64,000 nt of DNA from Tetracentron sinense (taxonomy: Eukaryota > Streptophyta > Magnoliopsida > Trochodendrales > Trochodendraceae). Position numbers and translations under genes: made by a program. The notes below the pieces were generated by a model. The model worked only from the letters and a program-made list of their open reading frames with translations. It was not told the DNA's origin and searched no databases. The DNA lies in assembly GCA_015143295.1 (NCBI GenBank), contig CM026556.1, positions 23,064,547 to 23,128,546 on the forward strand, given 5' to 3'. Below, piece after piece: positions 23,651 to 34,102 of the stretch. The number at the start of each line of letters is the position of its first letter. The stretch's first letter is position 1.

Positions 23651-26026
23651 TCATGAAGAGGTCATGGAGGAGGGAGTTGGAGATGGAGGGACTGGTACAT
23701 CCATAATCCCCTGTAACATCAAGATCACATTCTTCATCGAAGGACGAAGATGAGGTTCGTCTTGAATACACCATAGTCCCACCTTAACCATCGTTTCCAA
23801 TGTCGTCTTGTCTACTTCTTCACCACCCACAAGGTTATTCAATTCTCTGGCCACAAAGCAGTTATAAACCCAAGTAGAGAGAACGATCTCATCTGTTCTT
23901 AATACATGAACCTCCAAGTTCTTTCTGCAACATATGATCTCCAACAGAACAATGCCGAAGCTATATATATCGGCCTTTACTGATATCGGGGTGTTCTTCT
24001 GCCATTCCGGTGCCAAGTACCCTCTCGTTCCTCTGACGCCAGTGAAAGTTCTTGTTTGATTCGGCATTAACAACTTCGCCAACCCAAAATCTGAAATCTT
24101 AGCCGTCCAACTATCATCTATCAGTATGTTTTGAGGCTTAATATCGCAATGAATTATAGGTGCCTCGCACTCTTCGTGTAGATAGAGGATCCCTCTGGCT
24201 ACATCAAGTGCAATTCTTACTCTTTCATTCCATTCGGGCCGTCTTTCGGCCTTGAAGAGACTGTCTGCAAGTGATCCATTGCTCATGTACTCATAAACTA
24301 GGAGCCTCTTGGAGTCCTCAGCACAGTAGCCAAGCAACCTTACCAAGTTCCTATGATGGGTTCTCCCTATTGCTCTCATCTCTGCGCGAAACTCCCTTTC
24401 TCCTTCTTCCACTACCTTCTCCAGTCTCTTTACTGCAACAGGTTTGCTACCTCTAGACAGGGTCCCTTTATAAACTGCTCCAAAAGACCCCCTACCCAAT
24501 TCTTCCTTGAAGTCATCCGTTGCTTTCACAAGCTCGTTATAGGAAAACATTCGGAGGGTAAGCTCTTCTCTGAGACCCAAATTTCCATTTTCCAGCAACC
24601 TTCTATACCGATAGGCTCGATCTTTGTAGATGAAAAAACCAGAGACTGAGATTGCAACACATGAGCATGTAACAAAACCTAAAGTTACAACAGCAATTAG
24701 GATATTTGCTTTCTTGCTATCAATCACCACCGGCGGGTTCACCGGGATGGGAGGAGTCCGATTCTTGCTTTGGATACTTGGTATACCCACTTTCAAGAAA
24801 GCCTTGATCGATAATCCTTGATCTCTTCTCACATATCTCAATGGAAGCTTTTGTTTCCTGCAACTCCCATCCTGATACAGTGCCGCCTCGCAATTACAGT
24901 CTTCCAAACAAGACTTGCTGCAATCTTCTTCCGTCATGGCTGCCTGAATGTAAGGACGGTCTCCCCAAATCATCTTGTCCAAAGTAGTGATGTTATACTT
25001 ATTCGCATTCCCCTTCCCGTGTTTGCAGCTTTCTCTAGTAAAGTTCCCCTGGCAGCCACTAGACTTGTGATTAGGGTCGGCAAATTCAAAACCCTCAAGA
25101 CAAAGGCAATCAGCAGTGTTGTCCATGAACGTGCAGTAGCTGTTAAAGCCACAGAAGCTTTTAACTTTGCAAGCGTTTTCCAATGCCGTCCACTCTATCT
25201 TCACCGTGGATTTACCATTGTCCTCGAAGCTATGCGAATACAAGCGGAAAACCCCATCCACGTCAACTGTTGCACGGATGACGGTGGTTTCAAAGGGAAA
25301 TTCCTTGAAACTCAAATATGAAATGATGGAACCAGTGTTACTGCGAAGTACTAGATAACCAGTCTTGTTGAGATATAGCTGTAGCTCGGACATAAAAGTT
25401 TGAGAGTCCCAGTAAGCGTCTCCTGGCGTGTCACCGGTGTTTAAGGGGTACAGAACAAGGTTCCCATCATCCTGCATCTTGAGATGAAACCGTCCAGTCG
25501 AGTGGTTAGTTTCTGATAAACTAGAAACCAAATGATGCCCTGCCGACAGATTCTGACCTCTCAATATGGTATCTGTTGGAGAATTGAAACTTTGCCAAAT
25601 GATTTTGGAATCGTTATTGTAGAGCACGAAATTTCCAGAATCAAGCATCGAAGCGAAGGACGCAGCATCTGACACATTAGCTATGAGTTTCTGTTGGCCT
25701 TGCAAGTTTCGCAGCAGAAGCTTACCATCCTTGGTAAATTCCAGTGTAGCACTTGAGGAGACCGGTGGGTCATCTCGATTCGACGTCCACACAACCGTCT
25801 TGTTGGGCTTACCGACCAACCAAATCCCGACAGCAAAGCCGTTGCTATGCTCGTAAAACCCGAAAGCGAATCGACCGGAAGGTGAGAGCCATGAAGTGGG
25901 GTGAAAGGTGGGGGAGAGTGTAGAGCCTGAGTTTATCAAATTGGAGTGATTGAGTTGAGCTTCTGTAACACTAGTAAGCAGATAGAGTAGGACGAAGAAC
26001 ACAGGAATCGAGAATGGAGACTCCAT
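23651..26026 (-). CDS. G-type lectin S-receptor-like serine/threonine-protein kinase (LECRK/RLK1 type)
   Basis: Intact intronless frame of 791 residues from ATG 26026. That ATG was chosen because it opens a standard signal peptide (MESPFSIPVFFVLLYLLTSVTEA, residues 1-23) and is shared with the paralogue fragment. An in-frame ATG 13 codons upstream (26065) is possible. Domains: bulb-type lectin about 35-165; Cys-rich EGF-like stretch 286-325; PAN/apple-like stretch 334-390; transmembrane helix about 441-467; kinase 510-777. In the kinase, GRGSFG 511-516, VAVK Lys533, HCDIKPQN with Asp628, DFG 646-648 and the APE motif 672-674 are all present. HCD instead of HRD makes it a non-RD kinase, as in known LECRKs. 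It would sit in the plasma membrane, bind an unknown extracellular ligand and signal by phosphorylation. Members of the family act in defence and stress; the role here is inferred. A 214-bp MITE lies 90 bp upstream of the ATG. Confidence 0.96.
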   Translation of the reverse strand: MESPFSIPVFFVLLYLLTSVTEAQLNHSNLINSGSTLSPTFHPTSWLSPSGRFAFGFYEHSNGFAVGIWLVGKPNKTVVWTSNRDDPPVSSSATLEFTKDGKLLLRNLQGQQKLIANVSDAASFASMLDSGNFVLYNNDSKIIWQSFNSPTDTILRGQNLSAGHHLVSSLSETNHSTGRFHLKMQDDGNLVLYPLNTGDTPGDAYWDSQTFMSELQLYLNKTGYLVLRSNTGSIISYLSFKEFPFETTVIRATVDVDGVFRLYSHSFEDNGKSTVKIEWTALENACKVKSFCGFNSYCTFMDNTADCLCLEGFEFADPNHKSSGCQGNFTRESCKHGKGNANKYNITTLDKMIWGDRPYIQAAMTEEDCSKSCLEDCNCEAALYQDGSCRKQKLPLRYVRRDQGLSIKAFLKVGIPSIQSKNRTPPIPVNPPVVIDSKKANILIAVVTLGFVTCSCVAISVSGFFIYKDRAYRYRRLLENGNLGLREELTLRMFSYNELVKATDDFKEELGRGSFGAVYKGTLSRGSKPVAVKRLEKVVEEGEREFRAEMRAIGRTHHRNLVRLLGYCAEDSKRLLVYEYMSNGSLADSLFKAERRPEWNERVRIALDVARGILYLHEECEAPIIHCDIKPQNILIDDSWTAKISDFGLAKLLMPNQTRTFTGVRGTRGYLAPEWQKNTPISVKADIYSFGIVLLEIICCRKNLEVHVLRTDEIVLSTWVYNCFVARELNNLVGGEEVDKTTLETMVKVGLWCIQDEPHLRPSMKNVILMLQGIMDVPVPPSPTPSSMTSS

Positions 26027-26106
26027 GAAAGAGAGGAAGATAAAGATTTGCTTGTTTTGATTCAAGTATCAGAGATTTGTTTGTTTTGATTCCAGTGTAG
26101 GAGTAT

Positions 26107-26338
26107 TTGTCTGAGGGCTCAGGATTGTCCCGCCCGAGCTTAGCGCTCGGGCATCCATCCACAATAAGGCACCTGGTATTTTTAAAAGAAAAAAAATTTC
26201 AGTTGGACAGAAGTCAAAATGATGGGACAGAGTGAAATGACTTCTGCCCATGACTTTCTCCCAGGTGCCTTATTGTGGGTGGATGCCCGAGCGCTAAGCT
26301 CGGGCGGGTGACAGAGATAATCCTGAGCCTTGTCTGAG
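26107..26338. mobile_element. 214-bp Mutator-like foldback MITE upstream of the kinase, with 9-bp TSD
   Basis: The MITE body is 26116-26329, flanked by TTGTCTGAG at 26107-26115 and 26330-26338. Arms of about 65 bp pair: GGCTCAGGAT at the left end with ATCCTGAGCC at the right end, and CCCGAGCTTAGCGCTCGGGC inside with its complement. The paralogous flank at 27450-27480 has a single TTTGTCTGAGAGGGG, which is the empty site. A 9-bp duplication points to the Mutator superfamily. Confidence 0.92.
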
Positions 26339-26892
26339 AGGGGAGTACTAGAATTTGTTGGCCCATCAATGATCATAAATTCCAAAGCGCGTGAAAGACT
26401 TTTCTTCTAGTAAAGTAGAAATTTCAAATAAATTTTTTTTTTTTTTTTTTGGGTCTAAGGTAACATCACCAATCAAAAAAACATTAAAAAAAAAATTAGA
26501 AACCAGCTATCCATTTGTTTTTTGTGAGGGCCCAAACACTTTTTTTTTTTTTTTTTGGCCTGGAGGGCCCAAACACTTTAATGGGTGCAATTTAGGGCTA
26601 TGCATGTTTGATTCAAGTGATACCCAACGGATTGAACTGTTGAGATCAATATCTTTGGTTGTCTAATGCACCATCTTATCATTCCTACTCTCAGAGTGAG
26701 AGAGAGACCAGTGGATTTCGTTCTTCCACGTCTTTTCCTACTATGTCTATGGAAAGAACCGATTATCTCTCGCAAATGTACGAGGTTAACGCTCGCCCAC
26801 CACTCACATGACGGGTGTTCAGGCATTTAACCTGGGAGGTGTGAGTGGACCAACAAATGCCTTCCACGCGTCATGCAAACAGTGGTGCCCAA

Positions 26893-27403
26893 GTGAATCG
26901 GCCGGAAGGTGAGAGCCATGAAGTAGGGTCAATGTGGGGCAAAAGGTTTAGTCTGGTGCTCGCCAGAGTATCCTTCTGGCACGAAAAAAAATGGAAAAAA
27001 TTTTAAATGCGAAGAAGTCAAAAATTGGTGGAATATTTTTTTTGACTTATGGTGAGGCATTTTTTTCGTCCATGGATCACCAGAGAATGGGCAAAAGGTT
27101 TACTTTGGTGCTCGTTAGAGTATCTCTTTGATGAGCACCAGATCAAGGGATGAAAAAAATTTTAAATGAGAAGAAGTCAAAAATGGGCAGGAAAATTTTT
27201 TTGACTTATGGTGAGTTCGGCATTTTTTTTGTCCATTGATCTGGTGCTCACCAGAGAGATACTATGGCATAAAAGTAAACCTTTTGCCCAATAGTGGGGG
27301 AGAGTCTAGAACTTAACCTTATCAATTTGGGTTGAGCTTCTGTAACACTAGTGAGCAGATAGAGTAGGACTAAGAAAACCAGAATAGAGATTGTAGACTC
27401 CAT
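26893..27403 (-). pseudogene. Truncated paralogue of the lectin receptor kinase (signal peptide and lectin start)
   Basis: On the minus strand from 27403 the reading MESTISILVFLVLLYLLTSV, then TEAQ, matches the start of the intact gene. SRLSPT follows. After a MITE insertion (26937-27289) the fragment resumes with the segment encoding TSWLSPSGRF and stops being homologous near 26893. About 45 codons remain. The 5' flank (27404-27560) is also duplicated from the intact gene. It is non-functional. Confidence 0.88.
26937..27289. mobile_element. Dimeric foldback MITE inside the kinase pseudogene
   Basis: An inner unit, 27089-27289, has near-perfect inverted ends, GGGCAAAAGGTTTACT and AGTAAACCTTTTGCCC. 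A second, left unit starts with the same GGGCAAAAGGTTTA at 26937 but lacks its own right end, stopping at CACCAGAGAAT. Host flanks AATGTG (left) and AATAGTG (right) suggest a target duplication of about 8-9 bp that has since changed. It belongs to the same family as 22786-23019. Confidence 0.75.
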
Positions 27404-27628
27404 GATAGAGAGGAAGATAAGAGATTTGTTTGTTTTGATTCCAGTGTAGGAATATTTGTTTGTCTGAGAGGGGAGTACTAGAATTTGTAGGCCCGTCAAT
27501 GATCACAAAATTCACAAAGCGCGTGTAAGACTTCCTTGCAGAAGTAGAAATTTCAATGTTTCAATGCTGACTGACTGAAACATTCCACACGAATCAATTC
27601 CCCCCTCCTAAAATGCCTTAAAATAAAG

Positions 27629-27945
27629 AAGCCAAATCCTCTAAGTTGATAACCGGATTTGGTTGCCAAATATGATAATCACCCCATGAGGTGGCCACAT
27701 GTCACTTTTGACACCCTTTTACTCTATGGTTAAGATTCAACCACCCCTAGGGTTCACCACCCATCCTTGATTTTTTTTTAATATTAATTCTTTTTTTTTA
27801 AATTAAAAAACTGTTTTTAAGATTTTTTTAATATTAAAAAAATCAAGGATGGGTGGGTGACCCCTAGGAGTGTTTGAATCTTAACCACAGTTAAGGGGTG
27901 TCAAAAGGAACATGTGGCAACCTCAAAAGGTGATAACCGGAAAAT
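27629..27945. mobile_element. Foldback element A (GGTTAAGATTCA family)
   Basis: The left arm holds CCACATGTCACTTTTGACACC, then ATGGTTAAGATTCAACCACC, then CACCCATCCTTGATT. The right arm (27835-27937) is the imperfect complement of the whole series. The loop is T/A-rich. It starts GAAGCCAAATCCTCTA. Confidence 0.78.
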
Positions 27946-27972
27946 AAAAGATTTTTAAAGTTGTTTCACTTC

Positions 27973-28315
27973 GAAGCCAAATCCTCTACGGGCAAATCCG
28001 ATTATCACCCTTCGAGGTTGCCACATGTCCCCTTTAACACCCTTTAACTTTGGTTAAGATTCACCTATCCCTGATGTTCACCCACCCATACTTGGTTTTT
28101 AGAAAAAAATATTATTATTTTTTTTTAAAACCTGTATTTAGGGTTTTTTTAATATTAAAATATTTAAAAATAAGAATTAATATTTTTTTATTAAAATCAA
28201 GGAGTTGTGGGTGAACCTAGTGGTGGGTGAATCTTAACCACAGTTAAGGGGTGTAAAGGGGACCCGTTGCAACCTTGCCAAATCGGGTTATCACCTTAGA
28301 GGATTTGGTTTCTTT
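27973..28315. mobile_element. Foldback element B, next to element A
   Basis: It starts GAAGCCAAATCCTCTA and ends TAGAGGATTTGGTTTC, an inverted pair. The arms contain GTTAAGATTCACCTATCCC on the left and GGTGGGTGAATCTTAACC on the right. It lies only about 27 bp from element A and shares its terminus, so it is a tandem or sequential insertion. Confidence 0.78.
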
Positions 28316-30573
28316 TACTTCAGGTCAAGTTACGCGACAGACCATAAGATTCAAGTAATATTATTTTATTGGATCGAGTAAAAGTTTTGAGCCGTGCATT
28401 TGGCTAAGGAAAATGCCGGTCCCATCCGTCCCTTTTTGACACTTTTTAAACTGTGGTTAAGCTTATCTAAATTAAAATTAATATTTTTTTAATTAAAACT
28501 AAAGTTAAATGGATGATTCTTAGGAGTGAATAAATATTAACCCTAGTTAATGAGTGTTAAAAAGACCGACATGGACCTAAGAGCGGAGTCCGGAATTTTT
28601 CCTTAGGGGTGGTGAATTAAGAGAATTAATGAGATTGGGACAAGCCTTGGGTTTCCGAGGCGTAGCCCCCTGAAATATGTATATATATATATATATATTT
28701 TTGAGTAATGGGTCCATCGTGTTTATAAAATTTGTTAATGTTTCATTCCAAAAATGATCCAGTAACAAGAAAAAGTGAAAAATATAGGCCGATCTTCTTT
28801 GGTTCCTATCCACTTTTTTAATACCCACTAATTGTGGTTTAGATTCGTTCAACCCTAGAAAAAAAAAAAAATTTTGGTTAAGCTTAACCATGGTTAAAAA
28901 GGATGAAATGAGAAAACATTTGATTATGTAGTCAAATGTGAGGTGTGCTAATCACTACTCTAAAATTACTATGTAAATTTTATTTTTATATTACGGAGAT
29001 TATTTTTTCACACGCGTTCCGTGTTCAGTGGAACGTGCCGCCTTCCTTACTTGACACATGTCTCTTTTAACACCCATTAATTGTGGATAAGATTCACTCA
29101 CCCCTAGGGTTTGTACATCTATCCTTTGTTTTTATTTAAAAAAAAATAACTCCCAAGATAATAAATCATAACTAGGTTAACTAGGGTTAAAAGGGACACA
29201 CCCCTTTATATTTTACATATAAAAAATTTACAATATTTTTTGGGGAAACTATATACAAAATGTAGATATATGTTTTTTTTTTTTAAAATTATTTCTAGAA
29301 AATATTAAATTTAAAAAAAAATCAGGAGGAGCCCATGGCCCCCCCCCCCCCCCCTCCCGGCTCCGCCCCTGTGTGGACCAATGAGGACCTCGGTAAATGT
29401 TTTTCTTTGAACAAGTAACCATGACTTTAGGCCAATGTTAACTAGTTTGTATGTTCGCTCGGTTTGAATTCAAGTTTGTAATTCGTCACTCTAGAGTGAA
29501 CCCAATTTGCTAGGGATAGGATGAGATAGTTTGTTTCTCGGTTCGCTTAATTCTTTAGTTTGGTTCGTTTATATAATATTAATATATTATATAAATCGTG
29601 TAAATAAATATATTATAAATATTTAATTTTTAAAAAAAGTATTAAAATTAGGTTATTTTAGAAAAAAAATATTTAAAAAATAATTTTTATGGCCAATTCG
29701 CAAATCTAGAAAATAAATTCATCGAACTCGAAGTATGAGATTCGTCGAACTTAAAGAATAAATTCATTGAATTCAAACAAAAAATTTGTTGAATCCGAAC
29801 AAAAAATTCACCGAACCAAAACTATTAGGTTCGGGTAGTGGGTTCGCTCAATTTCACGAACCCAAACAAACCCAACCGCGAATTAGTTCGCTCCGAACCA
29901 ATTCGTGGTTTATACTAGTAGGCAACGAACTAGGTAATCCTGCTTTAGGCATCCAAAATTTTCCACATCCTTACAAATTTCACATTGGGAAAGATGGTTA
30001 AACTTAACTTTATTTAGCTTTTGAAAAGTCGGTGGTGTCTTTTACTTGTACCGTTCTCAACAATAAATGTTAACCTAGCATTCTATTCTTTTCTTATTTG
30101 GCATCATGAGGGGAGAGCTGCAAAGTGTTATCGTTCCAATTTTAGTCTATTTTTGTTCAAGTGATACCCAACGGATTGGGATGGGATTTGATCTGGCCAT
30201 AGCGAGGCCAAAACCATCCGGTGATGGTTTTAGCCCAACATGCGGTGACAAAAAGGGCAGAAGTCATTTCATTTCTCCTCCCCCCCCCCCCATTTTTTAA
30301 CATTTTTTAACTTCTCTCCATTTGATATTTTCTCCCCTTTTTATCATCTCATATCCCACATCACCCATCACGGGATGGTTTTGGTCTGGCCATCGCAAGA
30401 TCAAATCCCATCCATAACCGATTTGACTGTTCAAATCAATATCTCTGGTTATCTAGTGCACCATCCGATCATTCCTCGTCTGACCCAATTGATTTAGTTC
30501 TTCCACGTCTTGCTACTATAGCAATGGAAAAAGAGAAGTCAAGCCTCTCTTCTTTCCAAGATGATATGGACCT
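28316..30573. other. AT-rich intergenic DNA with degenerate foldback copies
   Basis: No gene is recognised. Degenerate members of the GTGGTTAAGATTC family lie at about 28420-28580, 28795-28910 and 29040-29200. (TA)n occurs at 28676-28699 and a C-run at 29341-29357. A degenerate TTCG-rich stretch (29440-29910) repeats GAACC/GGTTCG-type words in both orientations, as old inverted-repeat elements do. Confidence 0.5.
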
Positions 30574-31902
30574 CGGACCCTACCTGGACGGCTGGACCAC
30601 GAGTTAGACCCCGGTTGACATTGACTAGGATTACATCCCACGCGTTTACCCAACTACCTTTTGATCTTTGTTTTTTTAAAACCCCTATCTTTTCAGCTAT
30701 TTGTCAATACTATCTTACCTTTTCTCATTTTGTATTATCCCCCCTCCCCCCAACTAACTTATAAAACGGGTGTTAAATGTTTTATGAAATGACCACTTTA
30801 ACCTTTTTTTTATTACAAGGAGATTTGTAAAATCCTCCCTATCCTTTAACCGATATTGAATTCTAGCCAGTTGCAATTGAACTTAGGGAGAGTTCGATTG
30901 TACCCACAAATAAACACGTGTCCTTGTTAACTCTTATTAATTATGGTTAAGATTCACTAGCCCTTATGATTCAATAATCTAACCTATAAATATTTTTTTT
31001 CTAAAAATCAAGGTTAGATTATTGAATCATAAGGGTCGCCACCTTTTATTTCGGTTGGCTTGCCACTCAACTGAGCCGTCTTTCATTATAGGGGTTAATA
31101 GGGGTTAACAAGGACACGTGTTGACCTATGGATGCGATTGAACTCTTTCTGAGTTCAATCGCAATAGGCGTGATTCGATCTCCCTTTAACCGTAGTTAAT
31201 ATCAGAGGGATTTGTAGCATGTAATAACTCGTACATGGGGTGCTTAGACCCTACCTGGACCATGAGTTAGGCCCCGGTTGACATTGACTAGGATTACATC
31301 CGACGCGTTTACCCGCCTACCTTTTGTTTTTGTTTTTTTTAAACCCCTATCTTTTCAGCTATTTGTCAATACTCTCTTGCCTTTTCTAACTTTTAAATCT
31401 TTTACAAATCCACCATTCCATCCATAACTTAGTTAACGAGTGTTAAATGTTTTATGAAATGACCACTTTAACCTTTTTTTATTACAAGGAGATTTGTAAA
31501 ATCCTCCCTATCTTTTAACCGATATTGAATCCTAGCCAGTTGCAATTGAACTCAGGGAGAGTTCAATTGTACCCACAGATAAACACGTGTCCTTGTTAAC
31601 CCTTATTAATTATGGTTAAGATTCACTAGCCCTTAAGATTCAATAATCTAACCTGTAAATATTTTTTTCTGAAAATTAAGGTTAGATTATTGAATCATAA
31701 GGGTCGGCCACCTTTTATGTCGGTTGGCTTACCACTCAACTAAGCTACCTTTCATTATAGTGGTTAACAAGGACACGTGTTGACCTATGGATGTGATTGA
31801 ACCCTTTCTGAGTTCAATCGCAATTGGCATGATTCGATCTCCCTTTAACCATAGTTAATATCAGAGGGATTTGTAGCATGTCATAACTCGTAAATGGGGT
31901 GC
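30574..31902. repeat. Direct tandem duplication of a ~0.66-kb unit
   Basis: Copy 1 is about 30574-31240 and copy 2 about 31244-31902. Both begin GACCCTACCTGGAC and GAGTTAG.CCCCGGTTGAC. They share ACCCCTATCTTTTCAGC, ATGTTTTATGAAATGACC and CTAGCCAGTTGCAATTGAAC, and a foldback segment with GGTTAGATTATTGAATCAT. They end GTAGCATGT.ATAACTCGTA. The head of the unit also occurs at 22193-22330. There is no coding potential. Confidence 0.85.
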
Positions 31903-31906
31903 TCGG

Positions 31907-34088
31907 TGTTGGACATTATGCCCTGAAAAGTCATTTAGATTGTAAGATTCTTATTGATTAGATTAATAAAGACATCTTCTTTATCTATTGTGAATTCATT
32001 ATGGGTAATTGACCAAGATCATGAGATGATCTATACGGTATAAGATATCGAAAAAAGTCCTTAAGATATATTGTAGGAAAGCTATGTGATTGGACTATCA
32101 TTGGTAGATATAGCTTTCCAGTTCCTTATACCTTATAGAGTCACAGCAATTGGTGAAGCTGGGCACTTCACTTATATGGCTACCACAATGCTAAGATGTT
32201 CTCAATGGTTGAGATGTAGTTTTATCTCAAACTATTGTAGTGGAGACTACACATCAGCATATGAGTGCTTAAATGTACACTGACTGATTGCATGCAATGA
32301 GAGACCTCTTGCATAAACATATTATCAGATAGTTGGTCTCTCATTCACATTGAACAATTTTGATGATCCTTAAATCTGATGAGTTCATTTATAACTGAGC
32401 AGTGATCTAACTGTTTTGATTTCACCTAAGTACTCTCTACTTGAGGGACTACGATAAGGTGACAGTTGGATCAGAAAGCTATTCTAGTCATGATGAATTT
32501 CAAACAAGAAATTCATGCTCATTAAATTGAGAGATTATCCAAGTTTTAGGTAAGACAATTCATTAAGCTTAAAGCCTGTGCAGGTGATTTTGAAATCAAA
32601 TAAGTTTGAAATATATTTTTTAATAAAATATATTATATTTAATAAAAGTTTTTCTCAAAATGTTTTAAACATGAGAAATAGTTTCTCATGGCTTAATCAA
32701 ATGTCTTAAAAACCCGGATGATCTACAATAGGCTATGAGTTAGATAGTATATTAATCTCGAAGTCCTATTAGGGATAATGTTATTGGAATGATCAATCGA
32801 ATTGAAAAGTTCATGGGATGGGATCCTTTATTGGTTTATGTTCTTACACTGGATTCAATTGCAACATGGATATCTCATGTCACTTATAATTCTGGTGTCA
32901 TTCCTATTAAATGGTCAATGGGATAATATCGGGTAAGTCAGGGTTAGAATGTCCCAGAGCAATCTGTGGAGATGCTCATAAAGAAATACAAGCTCGAAAT
33001 AATATATTAAATGTTAATCTATATGGATTAAATGTTAATTTACATTAAATAGATTAAAAGTTAATCTATAGTTTAGATTAAATGTTAATCTAAATTGAAG
33101 GGTAATAATAATTATTATTTAATCAATCAAAACTAAGGGAATATGGGTTGGACCCATATTCATAAAAACCCAATCAAAATAGACCTTATTGGTGGGCCCA
33201 AGCCCATGGTATAGAATCCCTAGGTGGGCGCCCACTTTATCTTCTCTATTAACAAGGGATTTTGGTTAATAGATAATTATTAATTAATTAATCCTTATTT
33301 AATGAGATTGGATACTTAACTTGGAAGTCAAGAAACAAAGAGATAAGGATAAGATTAATCCTTATCTCCTACAAAGATGCTCACGCCCCCCTCTTGTGAT
33401 GTTTTTAATTTGAATAGATTCCCTAAACTTTAGGGAGTTAATTACATCCCTTTAATTAAGGAGTCCTTTTCTAAAAAAGAAACCTAAATTAGAAGGTTTG
33501 TTATAACTAACTTCTTATAGATAAACTAGAGGTTTAATTAATTATAAGAGTTATCATTATTTAGAAACTCTTAGGAATAACTATCATTATTAGATAATGA
33601 TACGGATAATGATAAAGATTTGGATAAGATCCACATCTATATATACCCCAACACCCAAACCGTGTGAAAGAGATTATTCATTATTTTATTCTTCATAATT
33701 TTTGTGAGCTACAAAGAAGAGAGCCCAATGAATTCCGTGAGCTTCAAGAGGGAGCCCAAGAGATTTTTGAAGTCTAGGGTCTTGAACCCTAAGGTTTTTG
33801 TGAGATAGAAAGTCTACTCCATTATCTCCTTCATCTCTTTTGTTCTTCAAAAGCCAAAGAAAGATTCGAAAGCTTTGCTGAGATAGCGAAGAACGAGAAT
33901 TGAGCTTGAGATATTTCTTCGAGAAATCTCTACAAAGAGTTCTGAAGCTTCATCGTTTTTGTGCTTCACCGGTGAACATCATTCACCAAGGTAATCTTCT
34001 ATCATGTAGTTATTTTTTAAATGCTTTATATGGTGTAAAGATTTTCAGAATCCAGTTTTTCGCATAATTTTTATCTGGATTCCCTTCA
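31907..34088 (+). repeat. Orphan 5' LTR of a retrotransposon, probably Ty1/copia
   Basis: About 2182 bp from TGTTGGACATTATGCCC to ..CCCTTCA. A primer binding site follows 2 bp later. A TATA-like TATATATACCCC at 33640 precedes a transcribed leader rich in GAG/AAG. No second LTR is seen. Superfamily assignment rests on the general look of the LTR and leader only. Confidence 0.7.
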
Positions 34089-34090
34089 AG

Positions 34091-34102
34091 TGGTATCAGA
34101 GC
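34091..34102 (+). promoter_or_regulatory. Primer binding site (initiator tRNA-Met type)
   Basis: TGGTATCAGAGC is exact, 2 bp after the LTR end. This is the classical site in plant copia and many gypsy elements. Confidence 0.9.

Noticed and set aside
26027..26065. Upstream in-frame ATG (26065) as the start of the kinase
   Set aside because: The 13 extra residues would sit before a complete signal peptide, and the paralogue fragment conserves the second ATG. Kept only as an alternative.
29341..29357. Long C-run (also 46762-46776 and 30281-30292)
   Set aside because: Single homopolymers, prone to sequencing error; no function can be argued.
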